Below are positions 34,507 to 42,716 of a stretch of DNA of 64,000 bases, one piece after another; within the stretch, counting starts at the first letter, position 1; every line of letters begins with the position of its first letter. The DNA comes from Pimelobacter simplex. GTDB lineage: Bacteria; Actinomycetota; Actinomycetes; Propionibacteriales; Nocardioidaceae. The translations under genes were made by a program, and so were the position numbers. The stretch is taken from assembly GCF_900114845.1 (NCBI RefSeq), contig NZ_FOUK01000004.1, positions 613,771-677,770 of the forward strand. Reading direction: 5' to 3'. The notes below the pieces were generated by a model. That model ran no database searches and was not told the DNA's origin. It saw only the letters and a list, made by a program, of their open reading frames with translations.

Positions 34507-34871
34507 TGGGCCGCTCACGCGCGTCGGCCAAGAGCGCCGGGACCCGCTTCGAGCGGTCCATCGCCGACTGCCTCGCCCGGCACGTCGATGACCGGATCGA
34601 CCGTCGCGGCGACATCGGCGGCCTCCGCATCAGCAGCGCGATCTACGACCAGGACCAGCTCCTCCACCCCCGTGTCGTCGTCGAGTGCAAGGACGTCGCC
34701 CGCCTCAACCTCGCCGGCTGGGTCGACGAGGCCGACATCGAGCGCGGCAACGACGACGCCCTGATCGGCCTCGTCGTCCACAAGCGCCGTGGTACCGCCG
34801 ACCCCCTCGACCAGTACGTCACCACCACCTTGCGCGACCTGATCGCGCTCCTCACTGGAGAACGCCCATGA
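34506..34871 (+). CDS. Holliday-junction-resolvase-like PD-(D/E)XK nuclease
   Basis: The 121-residue basic protein has a GTRFERSIADCLARH helix, then DRRGDIGGLRIS, and VVVECKDVARLNLAGW, the D...ExK pattern of Hjc/RuvC-substitute resolvases and related nucleases. It could resolve recombination or replication intermediates together with RecE/RecT. The start overlaps the preceding stop. Confidence 0.7.
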   Translation: MGRSRASAKSAGTRFERSIADCLARHVDDRIDRRGDIGGLRISSAIYDQDQLLHPRVVVECKDVARLNLAGWVDEADIERGNDDALIGLVVHKRRGTADPLDQYVTTTLRDLIALLTGERP

Positions 34872-35206
34872 GCACCACGCCCCAGCCCGCCACCACGGCG
34901 CCCGAGACCACCGGTCCGGGCGCCGTTTCCGTTCCGGCAGACGAGCGCCTGGCGCCGTTCCCTGGCACCGACGCCGAGACCTTCATCCAGTGGAAGGGCA
35001 CCACGGTGTGCCTGGACTTCTACTGCGCCTGCGGAGCACACGGTCACTACGACGGCGACTTCGCCTACGCCGTCCGCTGCCCGACGTGCGACGCCATCTA
35101 CGAGCTCGGCACCCAGGTGCTGGCCCGCCGCGTCGAGGCCACCACCAGCACAGCGCGGCTGCTCACCGCCGACACCGAGCTGTTCGGATCGGAGGAGCCG
35201 TGCTGA
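34868..35206 (+). CDS. Early protein with zinc-ribbon
   Basis: The 112-residue protein has a Thr/Pro-rich N-terminus and a CACGAHGHYDGDFAYAVRCP segment followed by TCDAIYELG, i.e. CxC and CxxC ligands in a ribbon fold. It precedes the cytosine methyltransferase and overlaps its start. Confidence 0.55.
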   Translation: MSTTPQPATTAPETTGPGAVSVPADERLAPFPGTDAETFIQWKGTTVCLDFYCACGAHGHYDGDFAYAVRCPTCDAIYELGTQVLARRVEATTSTARLLTADTELFGSEEPC

Positions 35207-36993
35207 CGGTCACCGACATCTTCTGCGGCGGTGGTGGCTCGTCGACCGGCATGGTCGCGGTCCCCGGTGTCGAGGTCGTGATGGCCGCGAACCACTGGGA
35301 CCTCGCGATCGCGGTGCACAACGAGAACCACCCGGACGCCGACCACGCCGCCGTCGACCTCCACGAGGAAGACCCCCGGTTCTTCCCGACCACCGACATC
35401 CTCTGGGCCTCCCCGGAGTGCACGAAGTGGTCGCAGGCCTCCGGCGGGAAGTACTCCGGGATCTCGACCTCGATCGACGGCGACCTCCTCGACCTCCTCA
35501 ACCCCGACCTCGTCGAGGACGAGGACCCCGAGAAGGCCATCGTGCAGCGCTCCCGCCTCCTGATGTTCGACGTCCTCCGGTTCGTCGAGCACCACCGCTA
35601 CGCCGCGATGGTCATCGAGAACGTCGTCGACATCGCCACCAACGCCAAGTTCGCGCCCGAGTGGGCGCTGTGGCGCAAGGGCCTGCGGAACCTCGGCTAC
35701 GACTTCCGCGTCGTCTCGCTCAACAGCATGCACGCCCAGGCGCTCGGCGACCCCGCGCCCCAGTCCCGCGACCGGCTCTACATCGTCGCCTGGCAGCGCG
35801 GGAACCGCGTCCCGAACATCGACGCCGTCCTCCGCCCCCTCGCCTGGTGCCCCGACTGCTCCGAGGTCGTCGAGGCCCAGCAGGCATGGAAGAACGGCAA
35901 GACCGTCGGGAAGTACCGCTCCCAGTACGTCTACGTCCACGGCGGCTGCGGCACCACCGTCGAGCCGGGCTACCTCCCGGCCGCCGCCGCGATCGACTGG
36001 TCGCTGCGCGGCACCCGCATCGGGGACCGGACCAAGCCCCTCGCGGACAAGACCCGCCGCCGGATCGCCGCCGGGATCGCGAAGTACTGGCAGCCGTTCA
36101 CCGCAGAGGTCGCGGGCAACACCTTCGAGCGCCGTCCCGGCGTCCGCACCTGGTCGATCTACGAGTACCTCCGCACCCTGCACACCACGCAGTCCAAGGC
36201 CCTGGTCGTGCCGCTCGAGGGCCGTGCCGGCGACCGGGTGAATGCGGCCGAGCAGCCGCTGCGCACCCAGACCTCGCGCCACCTCGACGCCCTGTGCGTG
36301 CCCGCCGGCGGGACGTGGAACGACGACGCCCGCGCTGCCATCGAGCCGCACCGCACGATGACGACCCGCGAGACGACCGCAGTCGTCGAGGCCCCGTTCA
36401 TCGCCGAGCTGCGCGGCGGCGGGTCCGATGCGCGCCCAGCCGCCCACCCGCTGTCCACCGTCACCGCGTCCGGCAACCACCACGCGCTCGTCACCCGCCA
36501 CTACGGCATCGAGGGCGGTGCCGCCGAGCGGCACACCACCCCGACCGATGAGTACCTGCGGACCCTGACCGCGAATGGCGGGAACATGTCGCTCCTGACG
36601 CCGTACTACGGCGCCAGCAAGACCGCGAAGCCCACCGACCAGCCGATGGGCGCCCTGACCACGGTCGACCGACACGCCCTCATCCAGCGGATGAACTCCG
36701 GCGGCGCCGAGATGACCACCCCGGCTACCGAGTACCTCCGCACCCTCACCACCGCGGGACACCAGTCCGTCCTCACCCCGGGCGACATCGACGCCGCCGC
36801 CGCGCAGGTCGACGACTGCCTCTTCCGGATGCTCGAGCCCCACGAGGTCGCCGCCGGCATGGCCTTCCCCCGCGACTACAAGTGGTCCGGCACCCGCCGT
36901 GAGCGCGTCAAGCTCGCCGGGAACGCCGTCACCCCGCCCGCCGCACGCGACCTCATCGCCGCTGTCGCCGAGTCCCTGGTCGGTGCCGCATGA
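35200..36993 (+). CDS. DNA (cytosine-5) methyltransferase
   Basis: The 597-residue enzyme has motif I (DIFCGGGGSSTGM), motif IV with catalytic Cys74 (SPECTKWSQ), motif VI (VIENVVD), motif VIII (QSRDRLYIVAW) and motif IX/X at the end (VKLAGNAVTPPAARDL). Between VIII and X lies an unusually long target-recognition region of about 370 residues containing a cysteine pair (CPDCSE) and a series of about six degenerate repeats (for example EYLRTLTTAGHQSVLTP, then EYLRTLTANGGNMSLLTP). It probably protects phage DNA from host restriction; no cognate nuclease is seen nearby. GTG 35200 follows GGAGGAG. Confidence 0.88.
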   Translation: MLTVTDIFCGGGGSSTGMVAVPGVEVVMAANHWDLAIAVHNENHPDADHAAVDLHEEDPRFFPTTDILWASPECTKWSQASGGKYSGISTSIDGDLLDLLNPDLVEDEDPEKAIVQRSRLLMFDVLRFVEHHRYAAMVIENVVDIATNAKFAPEWALWRKGLRNLGYDFRVVSLNSMHAQALGDPAPQSRDRLYIVAWQRGNRVPNIDAVLRPLAWCPDCSEVVEAQQAWKNGKTVGKYRSQYVYVHGGCGTTVEPGYLPAAAAIDWSLRGTRIGDRTKPLADKTRRRIAAGIAKYWQPFTAEVAGNTFERRPGVRTWSIYEYLRTLHTTQSKALVVPLEGRAGDRVNAAEQPLRTQTSRHLDALCVPAGGTWNDDARAAIEPHRTMTTRETTAVVEAPFIAELRGGGSDARPAAHPLSTVTASGNHHALVTRHYGIEGGAAERHTTPTDEYLRTLTANGGNMSLLTPYYGASKTAKPTDQPMGALTTVDRHALIQRMNSGGAEMTTPATEYLRTLTTAGHQSVLTPGDIDAAAAQVDDCLFRMLEPHEVAAGMAFPRDYKWSGTRRERVKLAGNAVTPPAARDLIAAVAESLVGAA

Positions 36994-37610
36994 GCCCCGA
37001 CGACCCCCGCCACGGCACGATCGCCGGCTGCTCGGCCCACCTCCGGACCAAGACCCCCGCCTGCGACGCCTGCAAGCGCGCCAAGATGCGCTACGAGAAG
37101 CAGCGGCTCCTCGCCGGCGGCGCGACCAAGGTCGCCGCCCACGGCACCCGGCGCCGCATCCAGGCACTCCGAGCCCTCGGCTACAGCCTCCGCGAACTCG
37201 CCGAAGTCGGCGGCTGGGGAAGCGCCCACGCGGCGTTCAAGTACCCCCTCATCGCCAACACCATCACCGCCGAGACCGCCCGACGCGTCCTCAAGGTCTA
37301 CAACCGCCTGTCGATGACACCCGCCTCCGGTCCCCGCGTCGGCCGGAACCTCCGCCTCGCGCGCCGCAACGGCTGGGCGCCCCCGCTCGCGTGGGAGGGC
37401 ATCGACATGGACGACCCGACCGCGGAGCCGTGGCGGCCCGACTCCCGGCGCCGCGTGGGCCGGCCCGACGTCGTGCACGCCCGGGTCGAGGACTTCGACT
37501 GGCTGGTGTCGCAGGGGGAGTCCGAGGAGCAGGCCGCCGTGCGCCTGGGCGTCCGGCTCGACACTCTCCGCGACCAGCGCCGCCGGCTCGACGGGCAGGC
37601 TGTCGCATGA
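36990..37610 (+). CDS. Actinophage helix-turn-helix DNA-binding protein
   Basis: The 206-residue basic protein starts with a Cys/His motif (GTIAGCSAHLRTKTPACDAC), followed by a helical DNA-binding region (ALGYSLRELAEVGGWGSAHA) and a second HTH-like part at the C-terminus (SEEQAAVRLGVRLDTLRDQR). Such proteins are common before replication genes in actinophages and are taken as transcription or replication regulators. It overlaps its neighbours on both sides. Confidence 0.65.
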   Translation: MSPDDPRHGTIAGCSAHLRTKTPACDACKRAKMRYEKQRLLAGGATKVAAHGTRRRIQALRALGYSLRELAEVGGWGSAHAAFKYPLIANTITAETARRVLKVYNRLSMTPASGPRVGRNLRLARRNGWAPPLAWEGIDMDDPTAEPWRPDSRRRVGRPDVVHARVEDFDWLVSQGESEEQAAVRLGVRLDTLRDQRRRLDGQAVA

Positions 37611-38197
37611 GGCTCGCGATCGCCGACCCTCCCTACCCGCCCCGCCTCGCTGAACGGCGCGACCGGCCCGGCGGCCCAGTCCGCGTCACCTCGTACAGCC
37701 GGGCGCGCCGCTACTACGGCGACGGCACGCGCCCCCGCAAGGAGACGCCCGCCGACTTCCACCCCGACGCCGGCGAGTGGGACCAGCCCGAACGCCACCG
37801 CCAGCTCCTCGAGGACCTCCGCGCGCGCTATGACGGCTGGGCGATCGCGACCACCCCGGACGGCCTGGCCTACTACCACCCCTGGCCCATCTCGGCCCGG
37901 ATCATGGTCTGGCACCGGCCGAACACCCAGCACGGCAGCAACCGGATCGCGTCGAAGTGGGAAGCGGTCCTGGTCTACACCCCGGAGGACCGCCGCGCCG
38001 GCCGAGGCGCGATCCAGGTGCACGACGTCCTGACCGCACCGGTGGAGTACGTCGGATTCGCCGGCGCGAAGCCACCCGCCTGGACCCGCTGGGTGCTCGA
38101 CGCCCTCGGGTACGACGCCGAGCACGACACGGTCGACGACCTCTTCCCCGGGTCGGGCGCCGTGGCCAGCGCGGTCGCGCAGGGGGTGCTGCTGTGA
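37607..38197 (+). CDS. Adenine/N4-cytosine-type DNA methyltransferase (small)
   Basis: The 196-residue protein has the catalytic motif ADPPYPPRL near its N-terminus and the SAM-binding motif DDLFPGSGAVASAV near its C-terminus. This order (IV before I) fits beta-class amino-methyltransferases. It is short and has no visible target-recognition domain, so its specificity may be low. Together with the C5 enzyme it gives the phage two different DNA modification activities. Confidence 0.72.
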   Translation: MRLAIADPPYPPRLAERRDRPGGPVRVTSYSRARRYYGDGTRPRKETPADFHPDAGEWDQPERHRQLLEDLRARYDGWAIATTPDGLAYYHPWPISARIMVWHRPNTQHGSNRIASKWEAVLVYTPEDRRAGRGAIQVHDVLTAPVEYVGFAGAKPPAWTRWVLDALGYDAEHDTVDDLFPGSGAVASAVAQGVLL

Positions 38198-38562
38198 CCG
38201 GCCCGGTGCGGATCCAGCGGCAGCGGACCGCGGGGTGGCGGGCACCGCTCGGCACGATCTACGTCGGCCGCCCGACCCCCTGGGGCAACCCGTTCCCCGT
38301 CGCCCGCACCGCCGGCGGCATGTTCCCCCGCGCCGACGCCGTCCGCATGTACCGCGAGCTCGTGGTCGACGGCGCCACCACGTTCGACGGCCACCAGTTC
38401 GCCCGCACCGACCGCCGCGGCCCACTCCACGTCCCCACCGTCGCCGACATCCGCCGCGTCCTCGCCGGCCACGACCTCGCCTGCTGGTGCCCCCTCAAGG
38501 ACGCCGACGGGAAGCCGGTGCCCTGCCACGCGGATGTGCTGCTGGAGCTCGCCAATGAGTAG
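38194..38562 (+). CDS. DUF4326 protein
   Basis: The 122-residue protein matches DUF4326: YVGRPTPWGNPFPV near residue 23 and RRVLAGHDLACWCPLKDADG then CHADVLLELANE at the C-terminus. The conserved Cys and His residues may bind metal. The family is frequent in phages and of unknown function. GTG 38194 overlaps the methyltransferase stop. Confidence 0.75.
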   Translation: MTGPVRIQRQRTAGWRAPLGTIYVGRPTPWGNPFPVARTAGGMFPRADAVRMYRELVVDGATTFDGHQFARTDRRGPLHVPTVADIRRVLAGHDLACWCPLKDADGKPVPCHADVLLELANE

Positions 38563-38571
38563 GGCGGTGGA

Positions 38572-39159
38572 CTACGCCGGGGTGTCCGGCGATGCTGACG
38601 CGTCGCGGGGATCCGCTGAGCGACGCGGGGCGAGCTCGGACTTCAGCCTCTCCCAGGTCTGGGCATCGAGGTTGGAAGACCACACCGGCTTCTTCTTCCT
38701 GCTGCGGTGGTGGACGAGCAAGATCAGCAAGCAGTACACCATCGCTCCGATGGACAGCACCATGACGCTGTTCCGGGCGCTCTCCAGCGAGTCGACCGTC
38801 TCCGCGTGCAAGGCACGCCTTGCGAACGCGAGCACCAGCGACATGACCCAGCTCGCCACCGCGGTCAGCATTGCCAACCCGAGCATGAGCCGCCCAAAGC
38901 CGATCATGTACGCCTGGTCTCGGGTCTGCCAGAACGAATCGGCGAGGTACCTAGAGACGCCGACCCGCAGATGGTCGTCGAGCATCTGCCGCTCAACTGA
39001 GCCTTCCGGGAACTGCGAGACGAACTCGAGCTCAGCCGACAGCGTGCGGCGCTGGATCTCGCCCCCGCTCCGGATCAACGGCCGGCGGCCGCCCCAGGAG
39101 CCGAGAGCCAGCAGCAACGAGCCTGCGACCGGGAGAGCGGCGAGCAGTACTTCCTTCAC
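38572..39159 (-). CDS. Minus-strand membrane protein, accessory (moron-like)
   Basis: The 195-residue protein has an N-terminal hydrophobic helix (VLLAALPVAGSLLLALG), a large loop (LSAELEFVSQFPEGSVERQM) and two strong central helices (RLMLGLAMLTAVASWVMSLV and SVMVLSIGAMVYCLLILLVH), then a charged tail. It is transcribed against the early operon from its own region and has no phage-core homologue I can name. The start GTG 39159 is chosen because the membrane protein then begins in a normal way. It may act in the lysogen, for example in superinfection exclusion. That is inference. Confidence 0.65.
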   Translation of the reverse strand: MKEVLLAALPVAGSLLLALGSWGGRRPLIRSGGEIQRRTLSAELEFVSQFPEGSVERQMLDDHLRVGVSRYLADSFWQTRDQAYMIGFGRLMLGLAMLTAVASWVMSLVLAFARRALHAETVDSLESARNSVMVLSIGAMVYCLLILLVHHRSRKKKPVWSSNLDAQTWERLKSELAPRRSADPRDASASPDTPA

Positions 39160-39219
39160 GGGCCCGAACCGTACCCGCGCGCGTGCCGGCGCGGTGCGGA
39201 TCACGCGAAGTCGCGCGGC

Positions 39220-39387
39220 GTGACGGCCGACAAGGAGGCCCGGTACATCCCGCCCGGCTCCTGCCTCTGGTGCGGCCACCCACCCCACACCGCCACCTGC
39301 CCCAAGACCATCCGCACCGCCACCGCGGCCGCCGCCCCCTGCCCCTGCGCCCGCGCGCGCTGGACCACCGGAAGGACCACACCATGA
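39220..39387 (+). CDS. Very small zinc-binding protein
   Basis: This 55-residue frame runs from GTG 39220 to TGA 39385-39387, overlapping the next ATG. It encodes GSCLWCGHPPHTATCPKTI and a C-terminal CPCARARW, ligands for one zinc. Similar Cys/His mini-proteins occur throughout this operon. Confidence 0.5.
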   Translation: MTADKEARYIPPGSCLWCGHPPHTATCPKTIRTATAAAAPCPCARARWTTGRTTP

Positions 39388-40028
39388 CCGACCACGACAT
39401 CACCGCGCAGCACGGCGTCCGCGACCACCTCGACCGCGGCCAGCCCGCCACAGACCGCGCCGCCTCCTGCCCGGAGTGCCCCGACGCCGAGCCCGCGATG
39501 GGCTGCGCAGCGTGCGGGACACCGCTGCCCGAGACCGCTGGGCTGGCCGAGCTGCGCGGAGAGATCAGCCTCCTGTTCCCCGACGCCCGGACCGGGTCCC
39601 CCAACTACCGGCACCGACGCCGCCTGCTCGACCTACTCGCGGCGGCCGAGCAGGAGCAGGCGCGGCTCACCGACTGGGTCCTGACGCTGGGCGGCGACGC
39701 CGAACGCGCCGAAGCCCAGGCGCCGCGACCGCGATCGAGAGCGACGATGCCTGAACGCGACGAGGCCGCCGAGCTCGCGGCGTTCTTCCATCGCCAGTGG
39801 TGCGCGTCCAGCCACCACCTCACCGAATTCTGCCAGCGCCAGATGGCGCCCGGCGGCCTCGACCACGACAAGGCACGCACCCTCATGGCCTCCTCCTGGC
39901 TCGCCGACCACGACCGCCAGATCGCCGAACGCGCCTGGGAGGAAGGCGCGCAGGCCGAGTACGACCTCGACCGCGGCCATATCGACGAATCCAGCAACCC
40001 CTACTCCGAGGAGGCCCACCGTGGCTGA
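39384..40028 (+). CDS. Early hypothetical protein with Cys-rich N-terminus
   Basis: The 214-residue product has a cysteine cluster (CPECPDAEPAMGCAACG, a zinc ribbon) at residues 29-45, then helical segments (LRGEISLLFPDAR, LLDLLAAAEQEQARLTDWVL) and an acidic C-terminus. The start ATG 39384 overlaps the preceding stop. Function unknown. Confidence 0.55.
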   Translation: MTDHDITAQHGVRDHLDRGQPATDRAASCPECPDAEPAMGCAACGTPLPETAGLAELRGEISLLFPDARTGSPNYRHRRRLLDLLAAAEQEQARLTDWVLTLGGDAERAEAQAPRPRSRATMPERDEAAELAAFFHRQWCASSHHLTEFCQRQMAPGGLDHDKARTLMASSWLADHDRQIAERAWEEGAQAEYDLDRGHIDESSNPYSEEAHRG

Positions 40029-40335
40029 ACTCACCGACACCCAGCGCGACGCACTCGCCTCGAAGATCAAGGACGCCTTCTACGAGGCTCGGGACCACGG
40101 CCGCACCATGCACCAGGCCGCCGAGCACGAGCGCATCTTCGACGCGGCCGCGGCCGTCGTCCGTGAGCACGTCACCGCCGCACTCGACGACGTCGAGACG
40201 GTCGTCGCTGCCCAGCGTGATGCGTTCCTGCCCTCGCCGAACCTCGACCCAGCCTGGATCGCTGGTTGGCACTCGGCTGTCGACCACGTCTCCCACGCCG
40301 TCCGCGGATACCGGCAGGAGCAGGACCGTGGCTGA
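40021..40335 (+). CDS. Early hypothetical protein
   Basis: The 104-residue protein is mostly helical (AFYEARDHGRTMHQAAEHER, then VVREHVTAALDDVETVVAAQ). GTG 40021 overlaps the previous stop. No domain recognised. Confidence 0.55.
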   Translation: MAELTDTQRDALASKIKDAFYEARDHGRTMHQAAEHERIFDAAAAVVREHVTAALDDVETVVAAQRDAFLPSPNLDPAWIAGWHSAVDHVSHAVRGYRQEQDRG

Positions 40336-40903
40336 GGAGTGCAAGTGCCCACCGTGCCCCGGCCGCGGAACCGACGGCCATGGGATGAACCACTGCGCCG
40401 AGTGCTGCTTCGGGACCGGCGTCGAAGCGGACATGGACTGCCCGCAGCACGGCATCCCGGTGACCGCCTCGACCGACCTGGACGACACGCTCGCCAACAT
40501 CCGCGCGAGAGCCGAAGCCGCGACCCCGGGGCCGTGGGACATCTGGCTCGGCGCCGACTGGGTCATCCTCGCCCCAGACGGAAACCGAGAGATCGCGCGC
40601 GTTCCCGAACCGTGCGGCGAGAATGCCGTGTTCATCGCGCACGCCCGTGCCGACATCGAACTGCTCCTCACCCTGCTCGACCAGGTCACGACCCAGCGCG
40701 ACGAGATCCAGGCCAACCGGGACGCCCTCGCGCGCAAGGTCGCCGAACAGCGGGCCGTCATCGCGCGGGTCCGGGACTGGCTGGCGGCTCACCCGACCAC
40801 TCACGACGTGCGTCAGACCGAGGGCTACTGGCGCGCGCAGCAGGATCTCCGCGCCGCGCTCGACGGCGCCGACACCACCACGGCCGACGGGAGCGAGGCA
40901 TGA
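40328..40903 (+). CDS. Early hypothetical protein with Cys-rich N-terminus and coiled coil
   Basis: The 191-residue product starts with CKCPPCPGRGTDGHGMNHCA and a second CC pair (zinc binding). A middle domain of the type LDDTLANIRARAEAATPGPW then WVILAPDG resembles the small phage ead/Ea22-like family, followed by a coiled coil (TTQRDEIQANRDALARKVAE). Function unknown. Confidence 0.55.
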   Translation: MAEECKCPPCPGRGTDGHGMNHCAECCFGTGVEADMDCPQHGIPVTASTDLDDTLANIRARAEAATPGPWDIWLGADWVILAPDGNREIARVPEPCGENAVFIAHARADIELLLTLLDQVTTQRDEIQANRDALARKVAEQRAVIARVRDWLAAHPTTHDVRQTEGYWRAQQDLRAALDGADTTTADGSEA

Positions 40904-41037
40904 GCCCGTGTCCGTACTGCTCAACCCTCAGCAACGGCTTCCGGCTCTACGGACCGAATCACCCCTGCTTCACCGTCTACGACCCCAAGACCACGACCGA
41001 CGGCGACGCCGTCCACGAAGGAGACACCCGTGCCTGA
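40900..41037 (+). CDS. Very small Cys-containing protein
   Basis: The 45-residue frame (MSPCPYCSTLSNGFRLYGPN at the start) overlaps both neighbours in the operon by a few bases. A CxxC pair is present. Little more can be said. Confidence 0.45.
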   Translation: MSPCPYCSTLSNGFRLYGPNHPCFTVYDPKTTTDGDAVHEGDTRA

Positions 41038-41251
41038 GTACCGCATCGAGTTCCAGATCCAGCGCCGCGACGAGGCGGCCGACGAGGACGACTTCACCGA
41101 GATCGGCTTTGGCTCGTCCGGTGGGTGCGGATCGCTCGACGGCGCGGTGTACGCGCTCGAGTCCTACGTCTGCAACGGGCAGTGGGAGACCGAGCCCGGC
41201 CAGCCCGACCCCGACGAGATCCTGGCCGAGATCCGAAAGGCGCGTGCGTGA
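41030..41251 (+). CDS. Early hypothetical protein
   Basis: The 73-residue acidic protein (EYRIEFQIQRRDEAADEDDF) has a predicted beta-alpha fold and no recognised domain. GTG 41030 overlaps the previous stop; GAAGGAGA lies upstream. Confidence 0.5.
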   Translation: MPEYRIEFQIQRRDEAADEDDFTEIGFGSSGGCGSLDGAVYALESYVCNGQWETEPGQPDPDEILAEIRKARA

Positions 41252-42129
41252 TGACCGGCCTGCATGCCGCGCTCGCCGCGCTGGCCGACGAGCTGCACGA
41301 CGACAACATGGAGCACCGACTCCGCGCGCTGCTGGACGAGCACCCGGCCGACCTGCCCGTGGCGACCGACAGCACGACGGCGGACGCGCACGTCATCCAC
41401 GTCACCGCTACCCCCGTGGCCGAGGACGTCGTGTGGTGCGACGAGTGCGAGGAGTGGGTGGCGTCGGGAGCGCCGGAGCGCGCCCCCGCTCCCGAGCCGT
41501 CCGACCGGGCCGGGCTGAGCGAGGTCGAGCGGACCGACCTGTGCGCCACCGTCTACAAGGCGCTGAACCGCAAGCTCGGCGAGCCGGACCAAGGGAGCGG
41601 GACGAACGGCCGGCGCTGGGACCTTGCCTGGGAGATCACCAGTGCGGTCGAGTCGGACGTCGCCGACCGGCTCGCGGAGGCCGAGCGGGAGCGGAACCGC
41701 CAGCGCGAGGCGCGTGATCGATGGATCGGGATCGCTCAGCAGTTCCAGGCCAAGGCCGAGGCCGCCGAGCAGGAGGCCGCCACGCTGCGCACCCAGGTCG
41801 CGGCGGTGTGGTCGCTGCACGGGAAGACGCACTGGTGCTTCGGGGGCGACGACGTCAACGACCTGCGCGACGACAAGGTCTTCGAGCCCGGGACGGAGCA
41901 CTGGCCGTGCCCGACCGTCGCTGCTCTCGGTGACTCGGCGCAGGTCGTCCAGCGGATCAAGGACGAAGCCACCGAGGCCGCCGCGGCGCTGGTCGACGCA
42001 GAGGTCGAGAGCGAGGTCAAGCGGCTGACCGACGCCTTCGGCGGCGACCCGCTGAAGAGCCCGATGCTGAACAACTGGCTGGGCGGGATGTGGACGGCGG
42101 CCAAGGTCATCCGCGGGGAGCGGTCATGA
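41251..42129 (+). CDS. Early hypothetical coiled-coil protein
   Basis: The 292-residue product has an N-terminal helix, a CDECEEW element, a long coiled coil (ADRLAEAERERNRQREARDR and AKAEAAEQEAATLRTQVAAV) and a C-terminal domain ending MLNNWLGGMWTAAKVIRGER. It is the last plus-strand early gene and ends four bases from a convergent gene. GTG 41248 is an alternative start. Function unknown. Confidence 0.55.
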   Translation: MTGLHAALAALADELHDDNMEHRLRALLDEHPADLPVATDSTTADAHVIHVTATPVAEDVVWCDECEEWVASGAPERAPAPEPSDRAGLSEVERTDLCATVYKALNRKLGEPDQGSGTNGRRWDLAWEITSAVESDVADRLAEAERERNRQREARDRWIGIAQQFQAKAEAAEQEAATLRTQVAAVWSLHGKTHWCFGGDDVNDLRDDKVFEPGTEHWPCPTVAALGDSAQVVQRIKDEATEAAAALVDAEVESEVKRLTDAFGGDPLKSPMLNNWLGGMWTAAKVIRGERS

Positions 42130-42133
42130 CGAC

Positions 42134-42601
42134 CTACATGCCCCCGGTGATCACTGTCGCCGCGATGCTGGCACCGACGTTGGTGGCCGTCGAGCCAATC
42201 CACTTGGCCACACTCTTCAGGGAGGACTTCACCTCGGGGTCGTCGGCCTGCTCAGCCGCCTCGGTGAGCGCGGCGACCAGGCGCTCGAGCGCTACCTCCG
42301 TGGTCGGCCACGTGCCCACGGCCCGCAGCGCGCGCTCGGAGTACCCGACGACCGACTCACCGGGCGTCCACGACGCCAACCGATTGCGCAGACTCGGCTC
42401 TTCGAGGTACCCGCCGATCACGAGGCGCTTCAACGAAGCTCGCGCCTGGTCCTCGGTGATGCCGTCAAGGTGTGCGTCGGCGAGGTGCTCAGCGGTCACC
42501 TCGAACGCGTCAGGGTCCTCGTCGAGCGCCTCCACCGCTGCTCGAAGCACCGGAAGGTCTTGGTCGTTCCACACATCGCTCATGCCTTGGACCGTATCCA
42601 C
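42134..42601 (-). CDS. Accessory protein with winged-helix-like core and hydrophobic C-terminal tail
   Basis: The 155-residue product has helical DNA-binding-like content (AEHLADAHLDGITEDQARAS then LKRLVIGGYLEEPS) and a second helical part (ALERLVAALTEAAEQADDPE). It ends in a Gly/Ala/Thr-rich hydrophobic tail (WIGSTATNVGASIAATVITGGM), an arrangement suited to membrane contact. GTG 42601 is chosen because GAGGAAG lies 8 bases upstream; ATG 42583 is an alternative. It lies in a minus-strand block with hicAB. I know no family for it. Confidence 0.6.
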   Translation of the reverse strand: MDTVQGMSDVWNDQDLPVLRAAVEALDEDPDAFEVTAEHLADAHLDGITEDQARASLKRLVIGGYLEEPSLRNRLASWTPGESVVGYSERALRAVGTWPTTEVALERLVAALTEAAEQADDPEVKSSLKSVAKWIGSTATNVGASIAATVITGGM

Positions 42602-42716
42602 GCTTCACGCTTCCTCGCAGACAATCACGCCACGCCGCCGAGCCCCGGATCCGGCCCCGACCTCGCTCCTCGAGCCCCTCGACGAGCGCCGGTGGCATCC
42701 TCGATCGGCGTCTACG

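Noticed and set aside
35098..37167. A 689-codon minus-strand open frame
   Set aside because: It covers the cytosine methyltransferase and neighbours antisense and has no domain character.
38534..39223. Plus-strand frame of 229 codons opposite the membrane-protein gene
   Set aside because: Its product lacks domain features, while the minus strand encodes well-formed membrane helices and a charged tail.
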